Source: Marivita sp965656765 (GTDB lineage Bacteria > Pseudomonadota > Alphaproteobacteria > Rhodobacterales > Rhodobacteraceae). From it: DNA of 42,962 nucleotides. The stretch lies in the NCBI RefSeq assembly GCF_965656765.1, contig NZ_CBFHLV010000024.1, forward strand, positions 1 through 42,962. The letters run 5' to 3'. Within the stretch, counting starts at the first letter, position 1; every line of letters begins with the position of its first letter. The position numbers were made by a program, and so were the translations under genes. Under the pieces are notes generated by a model. The model worked only from the letters and a program-made list of their open reading frames with translations, was not told the origin of the DNA and made no database searches. Below are positions 34,465-42,721 of the stretch, in pieces.

Positions 34465-35205
34465 ATGTTTCCGATCCGTGATCACAACCCATCAGGCCGA
34501 ACGCCGTTTGTCACCTACGCGTTGATTGTCGCGAATGTGGGCATTTTCCTAAGCTATTGGCCGGTGATGCAAAGCGATCAGGAAATCCTGCGCTTCTACT
34601 TTGACTGGGCGCTCATCCCGGCCCTGATTAGCGAAGGTCAGGGGTGGAGCGGTTTTTTGACGTCGATGTTCCTGCATGGTGGTTGGATGCACCTGATCGG
34701 CAACATGCTGTTCCTGTTCATCTTTGGCGATAATATGGAAGATGAAATGGGGCATGCCGGCTTTACCCTGTTTTATCTAGCGGCGGGTTTGGGGGCCGGC
34801 TTTATCCACTACATCAGCGCGCCGGGCTCTCCTGTTCCGACCGTCGGCGCATCAGGTGCCATTGCAGGCGTAATGGGGGGGTATCTACTGCTTTTTCCAA
34901 AGGCGAAGGTCGACATCCTGATCATCATCGTCATCATCTTTCGCATTTTTCCGATACCCGCCTGGATTATGTTGGGCCTCTGGTTCGCCATACAGGTTTT
35001 TGGCGGTTTTGGCACAGCAGCTGATGAAGGCGGTGTTGCCTATTGGGCGCATGTCGGCGGGTTTGTGATCGGTCTGGCACTGACCGTGCCGCTCTGGCTC
35101 CGGCTCGGTGGTGCAACGTATTGGGACCGCACCGAAGGCCACCCACCGCATCCCGAGGCGACATACAAATTGAGCCGCTCAAACATCCCAAAAGTGCGCC
35201 GGTGA
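34465..35205 (+). CDS. Rhomboid family intramembrane serine protease
   Basis: A 246-residue membrane protein with six hydrophobic segments. Catalytic Ser130 is in GASGAIAG and His196 in AHVGGFVIG. The HGGWMHLIGNMLFLFIFGDN segment is the typical loop and second helix region. The protease cuts transmembrane or exported substrates in the inner membrane. It starts 31 bases after putA and its stop overlaps the start of the next gene by one base (TGATG). Confidence 0.93.
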   Translation: MFPIRDHNPSGRTPFVTYALIVANVGIFLSYWPVMQSDQEILRFYFDWALIPALISEGQGWSGFLTSMFLHGGWMHLIGNMLFLFIFGDNMEDEMGHAGFTLFYLAAGLGAGFIHYISAPGSPVPTVGASGAIAGVMGGYLLLFPKAKVDILIIIVIIFRIFPIPAWIMLGLWFAIQVFGGFGTAADEGGVAYWAHVGGFVIGLALTVPLWLRLGGATYWDRTEGHPPHPEATYKLSRSNIPKVRR

Positions 35206-35573
35206 TGACGTCACCAAGTAAAGTCACGTGCCACTGCGGTGCTGTCGAACTTGTGATCCGTCTGACCGGCAAACTGTCAGACGCCCGGCGATGTGATTGT
35301 TCGTATTGCCGGCGCCGGGGGACCCCGACAGCAACCGTTAACCGCCAAGACCTGACCCTAGTAAAGGGGCAAGACGCCTTGACCTTGTACAGTTTCGGAA
35401 CGCACACGGCGAAACACTATTTCTGCAAGATTTGTGGCATCTACACGCATCACCAACGCCGCTCTGACCCAGAAGAATACGGGGTGAACATGGGCTGCAT
35501 AGATGGCGTGAACCCCAAGGATTATGAACCCATCGGCTGGCATGACGGCGTGAATCACCCCTCGGATCAGTGA
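35205..35573 (+). CDS. GFA family protein (Gfa-like zinc protein)
   Basis: A 122-residue protein of the glutathione-dependent formaldehyde-activating enzyme family. The zinc-site cysteines are visible: CHCGAVEL near residue 9, CDCSYCRRRG near residue 30 and FCKICG near 75, followed by HHQRR. Most family members do not process formaldehyde, so function is unproven. The ATG at 35205 overlaps the rhomboid stop; the longer frame lies inside the rhomboid gene. Confidence 0.88.
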   Translation: MTSPSKVTCHCGAVELVIRLTGKLSDARRCDCSYCRRRGTPTATVNRQDLTLVKGQDALTLYSFGTHTAKHYFCKICGIYTHHQRRSDPEEYGVNMGCIDGVNPKDYEPIGWHDGVNHPSDQ

Positions 35574-35682
35574 TCCGACCACGATAGGGACCAAATCCAA
35601 ACAAAGCCTGAACACGCGTGATTGCACGGGTCCGCCTGCGCGTGTATCCCTCGGCAAAATCAAAATTCAAAGGAACGCGATC

Positions 35683-37338
35683 ATGGCCTCCTACCAGTAT
35701 GTTTACCACATGAGCGGGGTTTCCAAGACTTATCCCGGTGGCAAGAAAACATTTGAAAACATCCACTTGAACTTTCTTCCCGGTGTCAAAATCGGTGTCG
35801 TGGGCGTTAACGGCGCCGGTAAATCGACGCTGCTCAAGATCATGGCCGGTCTCGACACCGATTTTTCTGGCGAAGCGTGGGCGGCCGAAGGTGCCAAAGT
35901 TGGCTACCTGCCGCAGGAACCGCAGCTTGATCCATCACTGAATGTGCGGGAAAACGTCATGCTGGGCGTGGCTGAAAAGAAGGCCAAGCTGGATCGCTTT
36001 AACGAATTGGCAATGAACTACAGCGATGAAACCGCTGACGAAATGGCCAACCTGCAAGACGAAATCGACGCCAACAACCTATGGGATCTGGACAGCCAGA
36101 TTGACGTTGCAATGGAAGCCTTGCGCTGCCCACAGGATGACGCAAACGTCGAGTCGTTGTCAGGTGGTGAGAAGCGTCGTGTCGCGCTGTGCAAGCTGCT
36201 GCTCGAAGCGCCCGATATGCTGCTGCTTGACGAACCGACGAACCACCTTGATGCGGAAACGATCGCTTGGCTGCAGAACCATTTGATAGAATATAAGGGC
36301 ACAATCCTGATCGTCACACACGATCGCTATTTTCTTGATGATATCACGGGTTGGATTCTCGAACTCGACCGTGGGCGCGGTGTGCCTTACGAGGGCAATT
36401 ATTCCAGCTGGCTTGAACAAAAGGCCAAGCGGCTTGAGCAGGAAGCGCGCGAGGACAAAGCCAAGCAAAAAACGCTTGAGCGCGAATTGGAATGGATGCG
36501 GCAGGGGCAGAAAGCCCGTCAGGCCAAATCGAAGGCGCGTATTCAGGCCTATGAGGAAATGGCAGGTCAATCCGAACGCGAACGCGTCGGGCGCGCGCAG
36601 ATCATCATTCCCAATGGTCCACGGCTTGGGTCAAAAGTGATCGACGTCAATGGCTTGAAGAAAGCAATGGGCGACAAACTGTTGATCGAAGACCTGTCGT
36701 TCAGCCTGCCGCCGGGCGGTATTGTCGGTGTGATTGGCCCCAACGGTGCAGGTAAATCGACTCTTTTCAAGATGTTGACGGGCCACGAACAACCCGACGA
36801 CGGTGACGTTTCATACGGCGATACTGTGCAACTGGCCTATGTCGATCAGTCACGCGATGATTTGAACCCAGATGATACCGTCTGGGAAGCGATCTCGGGC
36901 GGTGCGGAGATCATCAATCTGGGTGATGCCGAGGTGAATTCTCGCGCTTATTGCGGATCGTTCAACTTTAAAGGCGGCGACCAGCAGAAGAAGGTCGGCT
37001 TGCTGTCAGGTGGTGAACGCAACCGGGTGCACATGGCGCGCCTTCTCAAAGAAGGTGGCAACGTTCTTCTCCTTGACGAACCGACCAACGATCTGGACGT
37101 TGAAACGCTTCGCGCGCTTGAAGACGCCATTTCCGATTTTGCCGGGTGTGCAGTGGTGATCAGCCACGACCGCTTCTTCCTCGACCGTCTGTGCACACAT
37201 ATCCTGGCATTTGAGGGCGATGCGCATGTAGAGTGGTTTGAGGGGAACTTCGAGGATTACGAAGAAGACAAGAAGCGCCGTCTTGGTGCTGACGCGCTTG
37301 AGCCAAAGCGGGTGAAGTTTAAAAAATTCGTGCGCTGA
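35683..37338 (+). CDS. ettA: ABC-F translational factor EttA
   Basis: A 551-residue soluble protein with two ABC domains and no membrane segments. It regulates the start of translation elongation on the ribosome by ATP/ADP sensing. Walker A motifs are GVNGAGKST and GPNGAGKST, signatures LSGGEKRR and LSGGERNR, each followed by LLLDEPTN. The charged linker (about residues 245-320, rich in Lys/Glu/Arg) and length match EttA rather than Uup or YheS. AAGGAACGCGATC precedes the ATG. A hairpin terminator follows. Confidence 0.96.
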   Translation: MASYQYVYHMSGVSKTYPGGKKTFENIHLNFLPGVKIGVVGVNGAGKSTLLKIMAGLDTDFSGEAWAAEGAKVGYLPQEPQLDPSLNVRENVMLGVAEKKAKLDRFNELAMNYSDETADEMANLQDEIDANNLWDLDSQIDVAMEALRCPQDDANVESLSGGEKRRVALCKLLLEAPDMLLLDEPTNHLDAETIAWLQNHLIEYKGTILIVTHDRYFLDDITGWILELDRGRGVPYEGNYSSWLEQKAKRLEQEAREDKAKQKTLERELEWMRQGQKARQAKSKARIQAYEEMAGQSERERVGRAQIIIPNGPRLGSKVIDVNGLKKAMGDKLLIEDLSFSLPPGGIVGVIGPNGAGKSTLFKMLTGHEQPDDGDVSYGDTVQLAYVDQSRDDLNPDDTVWEAISGGAEIINLGDAEVNSRAYCGSFNFKGGDQQKKVGLLSGGERNRVHMARLLKEGGNVLLLDEPTNDLDVETLRALEDAISDFAGCAVVISHDRFFLDRLCTHILAFEGDAHVEWFEGNFEDYEEDKKRRLGADALEPKRVKFKKFVR

Positions 37339-37365
37339 AATCGTTTAGAACCAGTGGGCCGAACG

Positions 37366-37390
37366 AGGGTGGGTTTTACCCACCCTTTTT
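37366..37390 (+). terminator. Intrinsic terminator of ettA
   Basis: AGGGTGGG (37366-37373), loop TTTTA, CCCACCCT (37379-37386), then TTTT. Eight perfect base pairs followed by a T run, 27 bases after the ettA stop. It sits right at the end of the convergent DUF2938-like gene. Confidence 0.9.
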
Positions 37391-37393
37391 CAT

Positions 37394-37873
37394 TTAGGCA
37401 GCGACTAGCAAGGCCACGCCCCACATCCCCAGCGCAAAGACCGTATGTGCAATTAATCCCATAATGCGCGCACGCCACGGTGTGTCTGTTTTGCTGGCTG
37501 CCCAGCCAAGGCCCATGCCGGGCTGAAGCAGGAACCAACCGGCTGCAATGGTCAGGATCGAGAAGATCCAGATCGGAAGGAACGCAGCGTTGACAAGCCA
37601 GTCTGGTCCAAAAATCACGAGAAACAGAACACCATAGATAATGCCAACGCCGTAATGCACCGCCCAGCCAATACTGGTTTCGCCAGTGACCGGGGCAACC
37701 GCGCTGATATCGTCGTTGAAGACTTGTCCTTTGGTCGCCTGTACCGACCAACGGCCAACATTGCCCCAGTTAGGCAAGGGCATCCCTACAAGCTGCCGCA
37801 GCAAAAGCGCCCAGATATCCATGGCCAATGTGCCGCCAATGCCCATTAGAACCCCTGTAGTCAGCCAGTCCAT
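37394..37873 (-). CDS. DUF2938-like membrane protein
   Basis: A 159-residue protein with four hydrophobic segments: residues about 5-25, 70-88, 93-115 and 138-158. GIGGTLAMDIWALLLRQ near the start and the later GVGIIYGVLF fit the DUF2938 family as I remember it. GGAGGGGAGA precedes the ATG. The function of the family is unknown. Its stop lies three bases beyond the ettA terminator, and trxC is upstream in the same direction with a 62-base gap. Confidence 0.75.
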   Translation of the reverse strand: MDWLTTGVLMGIGGTLAMDIWALLLRQLVGMPLPNWGNVGRWSVQATKGQVFNDDISAVAPVTGETSIGWAVHYGVGIIYGVLFLVIFGPDWLVNAAFLPIWIFSILTIAAGWFLLQPGMGLGWAASKTDTPWRARIMGLIAHTVFALGMWGVALLVAA

Positions 37874-37935
37874 TCTGTTCTCCCCTCCGATTGAAAGAAC
37901 AGAGTACAGATTGGGTCACAAATGCCAATGCAGTG

Positions 37936-38358
37936 TTAGCTCACCCAGCCAACGATCTGTTCGGCGCGCATGGCCCCAGATTGGCGTGCGCCTTCGCGGC
38001 CCTTTTCAAAGCGGATCATTGTCGGAATACCCCTGATGCCATATGCTTGGCCCGATTGCGGGAAGTCTTCTGTATTGATTTTCACCAGTCGTGCGCGGGT
38101 TTTCAAGGTGCTCGCAGCCTTTGAAAACTCTGGCCCCATCATTTTGCAGGGGCCGCACCAAGGCGCCCAGAAATCCACGACAAGCGGCACCTCGTCATTG
38201 CGGGCAGCCTTTTGCAACGTCGTCCAATCGACCTCAACTGCTTTGCCTGGCATCAGCACCGCGCCGCAGGTTCCGCATTTCGGGGTAGCATCCAACCGTT
38301 CCACAGGCACGCGATTGATTTGACCGCAATCTAGACAAGTGAGTTTCTTTCCAGCCAT
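37936..38358 (-). CDS. trxC: Thioredoxin 2 (TrxC)
   Basis: A 140-residue thioredoxin with an extra N-terminal zinc module: CLDCG at residues 9-13 and CGTCG at 28-32. The redox site WCGPC is near residue 70, after DFWAPW. This N-terminal zinc ribbon distinguishes TrxC from TrxA. It reduces protein disulfides in the cytoplasm and is often induced by oxidative stress. TGGAGG precedes the ATG. Confidence 0.95.
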   Translation of the reverse strand: MAGKKLTCLDCGQINRVPVERLDATPKCGTCGAVLMPGKAVEVDWTTLQKAARNDEVPLVVDFWAPWCGPCKMMGPEFSKAASTLKTRARLVKINTEDFPQSGQAYGIRGIPTMIRFEKGREGARQSGAMRAEQIVGWVS

Positions 38359-38606
38359 CGCAGCAACCTCCAGTTACATTCGAAACACGATATATGTATT
38401 GCGCAATCCGTCAGCAAGTCCCCGCTCATGCTGATCCAGCGAGAGAATTATCTTGTGAGACTCGCGTCAACCTGTCATATCTACTGCGCTAACGATCTTC
38501 TACTCGACCTTCTGTTTTCCGACACCGGCACGCAGCTTTCGATCCAGACGTGACTTTGCCGGGTTGCCGCATACTGTGGGCAACGGACAACACAAGGATA
38601 CTTCAC

Positions 38607-38813
38607 ATGGCCACTGGCACAGTGAAATGGTTCAACACCACCAAAGGCTACGGCTTTATCGCACCCGATGGCGGATCCAAGGACGTTTTCGTCCACATCT
38701 CCGCTGTTGAGCGTTCGGGCCTCACAGGTCTCAGCGACGATCAGAAGGTGACCTTCGACATCGAAGCAGGCCGTGACGGCCGCGAAAGCGCGATCAACCT
38801 CGCGCTGGCATAA
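38607..38813 (+). CDS. Cold-shock protein, CspA family (copy 1)
   Basis: A 68-residue cold-shock domain protein that binds single-stranded RNA and DNA. RNP1 KGYGFIAP and RNP2 DVFVHISAV are intact. The start is ATG 38607; the frame is open further up but the extra residues are not family-like. The 248-base gap upstream to trxC leaves room for a long 5' leader, common for csp genes. A near-identical copy lies 1.9 kb away at 40512. A perfect terminator follows. Confidence 0.95.
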   Translation: MATGTVKWFNTTKGYGFIAPDGGSKDVFVHISAVERSGLTGLSDDQKVTFDIEAGRDGRESAINLALA

Positions 38814-38834
38814 GCCACACAGATTTTCGGATCG

Positions 38835-38872
38835 AAAACCGCCCGAGAGCACATCGTTTTCGGGCGGTTTTT
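38835..38872 (+). terminator. Intrinsic terminator of cold-shock gene
   Basis: AAAACCGCCCGA (38835-38846) pairs perfectly with TCGGGCGGTTTT (38860-38871), loop of 13 bases, with T following. A twelve-base-pair stem with A tract and T tract on opposite sides, so it can act in both directions. It lies 21 bases after the cold-shock gene. Confidence 0.9.
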
Positions 38873-39065
38873 CTTTGCGCTGCACAGGGACCAGTGGCCT
38901 CATCTCTCTGGTTACCATTTGCTGGTTTGTGACCTTTGTGCCGCAACAGCCCCATGACGATGGTGAAACCATGTGCGATACCGCTTGTTTCCAAGTAAAT
39001 CAGTGGCAAAATTGCGATTGTTATCGAGTGTCTAAAGACCAGAACCACAAGGAATAGTGCTGCCC

Positions 39066-39628
39066 ATGATTTCCAGACACCACTTTATCGCCGCTTCGGC
39101 CGCCACTTTGGCCGCCCCAAGCATCGCATCCGCGCAAGCGTTTCAGATTGACCCCGTCTTCCGCCCACAGAACGTGCGTATCAAAGCTGATATCGCGCCG
39201 GGCCAGATCCTGATCCTGCCGCGCGCGCGCACTTTTTATATCACGTGACTCAATCCGGCGTTGCCCGGCGCTATGGCGTTGGTGTTGGTCGCGCAGGCCT
39301 CGAGTTCACGGGCACAGCCGAAATCGCCGTTAAAAAAGAATGGCCCACTTGGCGTCCCACGAACGAGATGATTGAGCGCGAGCCGAACACCTACTCAAAA
39401 TTCGTCGATAACGACTATGTCCAACCCGGCGGGCCGGGAAATCCTTTGGGCGCGCGCGCGCTGTACCTGTTCCAGAATGGCCGCGACACGTTCTTCCGCA
39501 TCCATGGCACAACGTCACCACGGTCGATTGGTCAGTCGGTGTCGAATGGCTGTATCCGTATGCTCAACACCCATGTCGAAGACCTGTATGACCGCGTCCC
39601 AATTGGTACGGTTGTGACGGTTCTGTAA
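39066..39628 (+). pseudogene. L,D-transpeptidase (YkuD) gene with frameshift
   Basis: The first frame (39066-39248) encodes a signal peptide (RHHFIAASAATLAAPSIASA) and the start of the domain; it stops at TGA 39246-39248. The rest of the domain continues in another frame up to 39628: RRYGVGVGRAG, KKEWPTWRPTNEMI, GGPGNPLGARALYL and the catalytic IHGTTSPRSI with SNGCIRM. Restoring one base in the T5 run at 39233-39237 would give RTFLYHVTQSG, a normal family sequence. L,D-transpeptidases cross-link peptidoglycan or attach proteins to it. A read error in the T run is as likely as a real mutation. The first Met at 39066 follows an AAGGA about 13 bases upstream. Confidence 0.8.
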
Positions 39629-39764
39629 AAAAGCCCTTCAAACCGGGGCGCGAAATGCACGTGCCTCCGGTTTGTCCACCCGCTGCCACAAACTGAGCAC
39701 GATCGTTGACCATTGCAAGGCTGGTGACGGACTATTCCGTAGTAGACGCAGAAGGGGCTTGGAC

Positions 39765-39938
39765 ATGGCGGCAATAGCACTCATCGTGGGCAGCGTTCTT
39801 GGCTGGATAGCTGCAATCCTAGCCTTGATAGCGGGTGCGGTCGCGTCGACGGCCTTTGTCATGTTCCTGCTGACCAGCTTGGCATTCTTGATTGTCACCA
39901 TCTTGTGTCCGCCCTCAGAGCGGAGGAGATGCGCCTAA
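39765..39938 (+). CDS. Small hydrophobic protein, 57 residues
   Basis: A short protein with two hydrophobic stretches (IALIVGSVLGWIAAILALIA and FVMFLLTSLAFLIVTIL) and a basic C-terminus, suggesting a two-helix inner-membrane hairpin. GAAGGGG lies eight bases before the ATG at 39765; the frame is open back to 39672 but without a good ribosome binding site. No family is recognised. A bidirectional-looking terminator follows at 39946. Confidence 0.45.
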   Translation: MAAIALIVGSVLGWIAAILALIAGAVASTAFVMFLLTSLAFLIVTILCPPSERRRCA

Positions 39939-39945
39939 AAAGAAG

Positions 39946-39978
39946 GCGCAATCCCAATGTGAGGATCGCGCACTTTTT
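39946..39978. terminator. Bidirectional terminator between two small genes
   Basis: GCGCAATCC (39946-39954) and GGATCGCGC (39963-39971) form a nine-base stem with one mismatch and an eight-base loop. TTTTT lies at 39974-39978 and an A-rich run precedes the stem, so it can serve both the plus-strand gene ending at 39938 and the minus-strand gene ending at 40000. Confidence 0.6.
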
Positions 39979-39999
39979 ATTTGCGGATGCTGTCAGGCG

Positions 40000-40263
40000 T
40001 TACAGCAATACATGAATGACCAGCAGGTTCGGGATAATGCAGACCGCGGCAATGCAAAACAGTTTTGCCCAATGCGACGCAGTGCGAAAAAGCGTATTTT
40101 CCTCAAGCGCGTCACCATAAGCCATCGCAGCATATAACAATGCCCCAGATTGCCCGTTTTCAATCAAACGGTTACGCTCAATATCAGCGCGGGCTTCGGC
40201 ATACCGTTTTTCCAGCGCTTGTTGTTCAGTCTTGGCAGCCACCCGTGCATCCATACCTGACAT
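40000..40263 (-). CDS. Small tail-anchored hypothetical protein
   Basis: An 87-residue protein. The first 60 residues are polar and helical with many Ala, Glu and Arg; the last 20 (FCIAAVCIIPNLLVIHVLL) form one membrane helix ending at the C-terminus. That makes a tail-anchored topology likely. The start is ATG 40263 after GGGAGAG; the frame is open to 40317. No family is recognised. It is divergent from the second cold-shock gene. Confidence 0.6.
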   Translation of the reverse strand: MSGMDARVAAKTEQQALEKRYAEARADIERNRLIENGQSGALLYAAMAYGDALEENTLFRTASHWAKLFCIAAVCIIPNLLVIHVLL

Positions 40264-40511
40264 TGTCACTCTCCCATAAGTCAAAGACCGTTTAAGGATG
40301 GGGCAGATTACCCTCAAGGCAACCCCGTTTCACATCAAAGCGACGACCCTGGTTTTTTCTTGCGTCGCAATTGGAATCATCTGAAAAATTGTATCGCAAA
40401 GTTACCATTTTCGACCACTGCTCCGACACGGCTCAGTTAAGCGAATTTGACTGACAGCGCCCGTCGTGCCGACTTGCCCGACGGAAGATATGACAGACAG
40501 GAGTAGAACGG

Positions 40512-40718
40512 ATGGCCACTGGCACCGTCAAATGGTTCAACACCACAAAAGGCTACGGTTTCATCGCACCGGACGGCGGCGGCAAAGATGTCTTTGTCCA
40601 CATTTCCGCAGTTGAACGGTCAGGTCTCACAGGACTAGCGGACAATCAGAAAGTGACCTTTGACCTCGAAGCAGGTCGCGATGGTCGCGAGGCGGCCGTG
40701 AATATCTCGCTCGCCTGA
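40512..40718 (+). CDS. Cold-shock protein, CspA family (copy 2)
   Basis: A 68-residue cold-shock domain protein, differing from copy 1 at only a few positions (for example SK to GK in the loop before DVFVH, and the C-terminal helix). KGYGFIAP and DVFVHISAV are intact. AGGAGTAGAACGG precedes the ATG. A 194-base region upstream of the gene contains no other gene and may be its leader and promoter. Its stop is six bases from that of the convergent SRAP-like gene, with no terminator visible. Confidence 0.95.
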   Translation: MATGTVKWFNTTKGYGFIAPDGGGKDVFVHISAVERSGLTGLADNQKVTFDLEAGRDGREAAVNISLA

Positions 40719-40724
40719 TTGCGT

Positions 40725-41336
40725 TCAGGGCTTAGCCCAGTCCACATCCTTGGCGTCGGTGATCAATAGACGGCCGTTTAGCCAAGGCCGAAACAACGCA
40801 CGGGCGGCTTCTTCGTCGCCCGTCAGCCAATCGTCGACCGTGTCTGGCGCAAGAACGACACCCATCCGATCATGAATGCCCCGCAAATCCCCATTGGGCG
40901 GACACGTCAGCGTTGCCACCTGCGGCACATTGATCCCGCCGGGGCCATGCCAAACGTCAAAGATGGCCGCAAACCAAAGCGGTGACCCGTCTTTGGGCCG
41001 AATATCCCAAACAGTTTTGTGACGTGTTTGCCCCGTCCATTCGTACCACCCATCAACCGGTACCACGGCGCGGCGCAGGTCGTCGAAAGCGCTTTTGTCG
41101 AACACAGTCTCGGATCGCGCATTGATGATCGTTTCCATCACAGGACGCCCGCGGGCGTTTTTGCGGCCTGTTGGGATCATCCCCCAGCGCATCTTTTGAA
41201 ACCCGTTGGCTGTTAAAACCAGAATGTCCTGCCCAGGCTGGATATTGCTGCGCGGTGGCTCTGCGTCGGGCATAGGCACGCTTACAGTTTTGGCCAACTC
41301 GGACGTATCGCGAACCAAGTAGAACCGCCCAGGCAT
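40725..41336 (-). CDS. SRAP/YedK-like protein with Cys2 replaced by Pro
   Basis: A 203-residue protein of the SOS response-associated peptidase family (YedK/HMCES), whose members shield abasic sites in single-stranded DNA by a covalent link through Cys2. The family segments are clear: MRWGMIP, INARSETV (N72), DGWYEWTG (E99) and IHDRMGVVL (H155). The protein begins M-P-G-R-F instead of M-C-G-R-F, so the cross-linking cysteine is absent while the other site residues remain. The ATG at 41336 is directly coupled to the esterase stop (TGATG). It may bind DNA differently or use N-terminal proline. Both are inference. Confidence 0.9.
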   Translation of the reverse strand: MPGRFYLVRDTSELAKTVSVPMPDAEPPRSNIQPGQDILVLTANGFQKMRWGMIPTGRKNARGRPVMETIINARSETVFDKSAFDDLRRAVVPVDGWYEWTGQTRHKTVWDIRPKDGSPLWFAAIFDVWHGPGGINVPQVATLTCPPNGDLRGIHDRMGVVLAPDTVDDWLTGDEEAARALFRPWLNGRLLITDAKDVDWAKP

Positions 41337-42013
41337 CAGTCTGACGCGCGGTCTACCAGTTCCGCCACGGCCGGGCCCATCGCCTCCACAATCAGGTCGA
41401 CACCTTCCGCATTCGGGTGGATGCCGTCCATTTGCATTACGTCACGCAACTCTGCCGGGGTTTCGCCCACGCTATAAAGCCCCTCGAAAAACCGGGGAAA
41501 ATACAGCGCGCCATAGCTTTCGGCCAATTCAGGATACATCGCATCGAATTCGGCTTTGTATTCGGGGCCATAATTTCCGGGCGCTTCCATCCCAACCACA
41601 AGCACCTCAAGGTCGTTGTCGCGGGCCACCGTCAGAATGCCATCCAGATTGGCACGCGACACAGCCGGATCGAGCCCACGAAGCAGATCATTGCCACCCA
41701 ATGCAACAATAAGCGCATCGGTCGACGGGTTTAGCGACCACGCAACCCGCGAAAGACCACCCGCAGTGGTATCACCCGACACTCCTGCGTTGACCAGACG
41801 TACATCAAGACCGCGTTCTTCAAGCCATTCGCGCATTTTCGGGACAAACCCGTTCTGGTCGATCAGGCCATACCCAGCCGTCAGGCTGTCGCCCAAAGCG
41901 ATCACTTCGACGGTATCGGCCTGCGCGGCGGTCACTGTGCAAAGACACACAACGGTCATGCGCACCTTGCTCAACACCTGTGACGCCCCATATGTGAACC
42001 ATTGCAACATCAT
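41336..42013 (-). CDS. tesA: TesA-like SGNH esterase
   Basis: A 225-residue esterase of the SGNH/GDSL family. The blocks are visible: GDSLTAGYG (Ser), NAGVSGDTTAGG (Gly), LGGNDLLRG (Asn) and DGIHPNAEG (Asp/His). An N-terminal signal sequence ends near AAQADTV, so it is periplasmic. The first ATG is at 42013; a GTG at 41977 would give a shorter, more typical signal peptide, so the start is uncertain. It is divergent from a YbbA-like ATPase gene, matching the known tesA-ybbA-ybbP neighbourhood. It hydrolyses acyl or aryl esters or thioesters. Confidence 0.88.
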   Translation of the reverse strand: MMLQWFTYGASQVLSKVRMTVVCLCTVTAAQADTVEVIALGDSLTAGYGLIDQNGFVPKMREWLEERGLDVRLVNAGVSGDTTAGGLSRVAWSLNPSTDALIVALGGNDLLRGLDPAVSRANLDGILTVARDNDLEVLVVGMEAPGNYGPEYKAEFDAMYPELAESYGALYFPRFFEGLYSVGETPAELRDVMQMDGIHPNAEGVDLIVEAMGPAVAELVDRASD

Positions 42014-42028
42014 AAAGCCTCGTATCCC

Positions 42029-42721
42029 ATGACCCAGTCCGTTCTCGACCTCAAAGATGTCACGCTCAGCCTCAAGGGCAATGCCGGAATGGTCGAGATC
42101 CTACATGGGATCACGCTTTCTGTTCACAAGGGCGAGACTTTGGGCCTGATCGGCCCGTCTGGATCGGGCAAATCCTCGCTGCTGATGGTCATGGGCGGAC
42201 TTGAGAATGCTACGTCGGGAAGCGTTCTTGCTCTGGGTCAGGATTTGACCGCGATGGACGAAGACAAAATGGCCCGATTCCGGCGCGACCACATGGGCGT
42301 TGTGTTTCAGTCATTCCACCTGATCCCAACTATGACAGCGCTGGAAAACGTCGCAACCCCATTAGAGCTAGCAGGCGAGAAAGATGCCTATGCCCGCGCC
42401 GAGGCAGAGCTTGAGGCGGTTGGATTGGCACATCGCTCCGATCATTACCCCGCCCAGATGTCCGGCGGCGAACAGCAGCGGGTCGCCTTGGCCCGCGCAT
42501 CTGTCACACGGCCCGAAATCCTGCTTGCCGATGAACCCACAGGCAACCTTGATGGCGTAAACGGTCAGGCAATCATCGATTTGCTGTTTGGTCTGCGTGA
42601 CCGCCATGGCGCAACATTGGTACTTGTAACGCACAGCCGCGAATTGGCGGCGAAATGCGACCGCGTGATCCGGCTGACGGACGGGCACATTGCTGACAAT
42701 GAACTAAAGGCTGCCGAATAA
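42029..42721 (+). CDS. YbbA-like ABC transporter ATP-binding protein
   Basis: A 230-residue ATPase of the LolD/MacB class. Walker A GPSGSGKSS, signature MSGGEQQR and Walker B ILLADEPTGNLDG are intact. I start at ATG 42029; the frame is open to 42002 within the divergent tesA start. The stop overlaps the permease start by one base (TAATG). It pairs with the permease that runs off the window, and with tesA forms a cluster conserved in many Proteobacteria. A role in exporting or extracting envelope lipids is inferred. Confidence 0.92.
   Translation: MTQSVLDLKDVTLSLKGNAGMVEILHGITLSVHKGETLGLIGPSGSGKSSLLMVMGGLENATSGSVLALGQDLTAMDEDKMARFRRDHMGVVFQSFHLIPTMTALENVATPLELAGEKDAYARAEAELEAVGLAHRSDHYPAQMSGGEQQRVALARASVTRPEILLADEPTGNLDGVNGQAIIDLLFGLRDRHGATLVLVTHSRELAAKCDRVIRLTDGHIADNELKAAE

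Noticed and set aside
35612..35645. Stem ACACGCG/CGCGTGT in the ettA leader as a riboswitch or attenuator
   Set aside because: Only seven base pairs with a 20-base loop, with no alternative structure or known riboswitch motif.
39230..39248. Programmed -1 frameshift in the transpeptidase gene
   Set aside because: The slip would need a tyrosine tRNA to re-pair on TTA and no stimulatory structure is evident; a missing T in the run is simpler.
39639..39674. Hairpin CAAACCGG/CCGGTTTG after the transpeptidase as terminator
   Set aside because: The loop is 20 bases and no T stretch follows.
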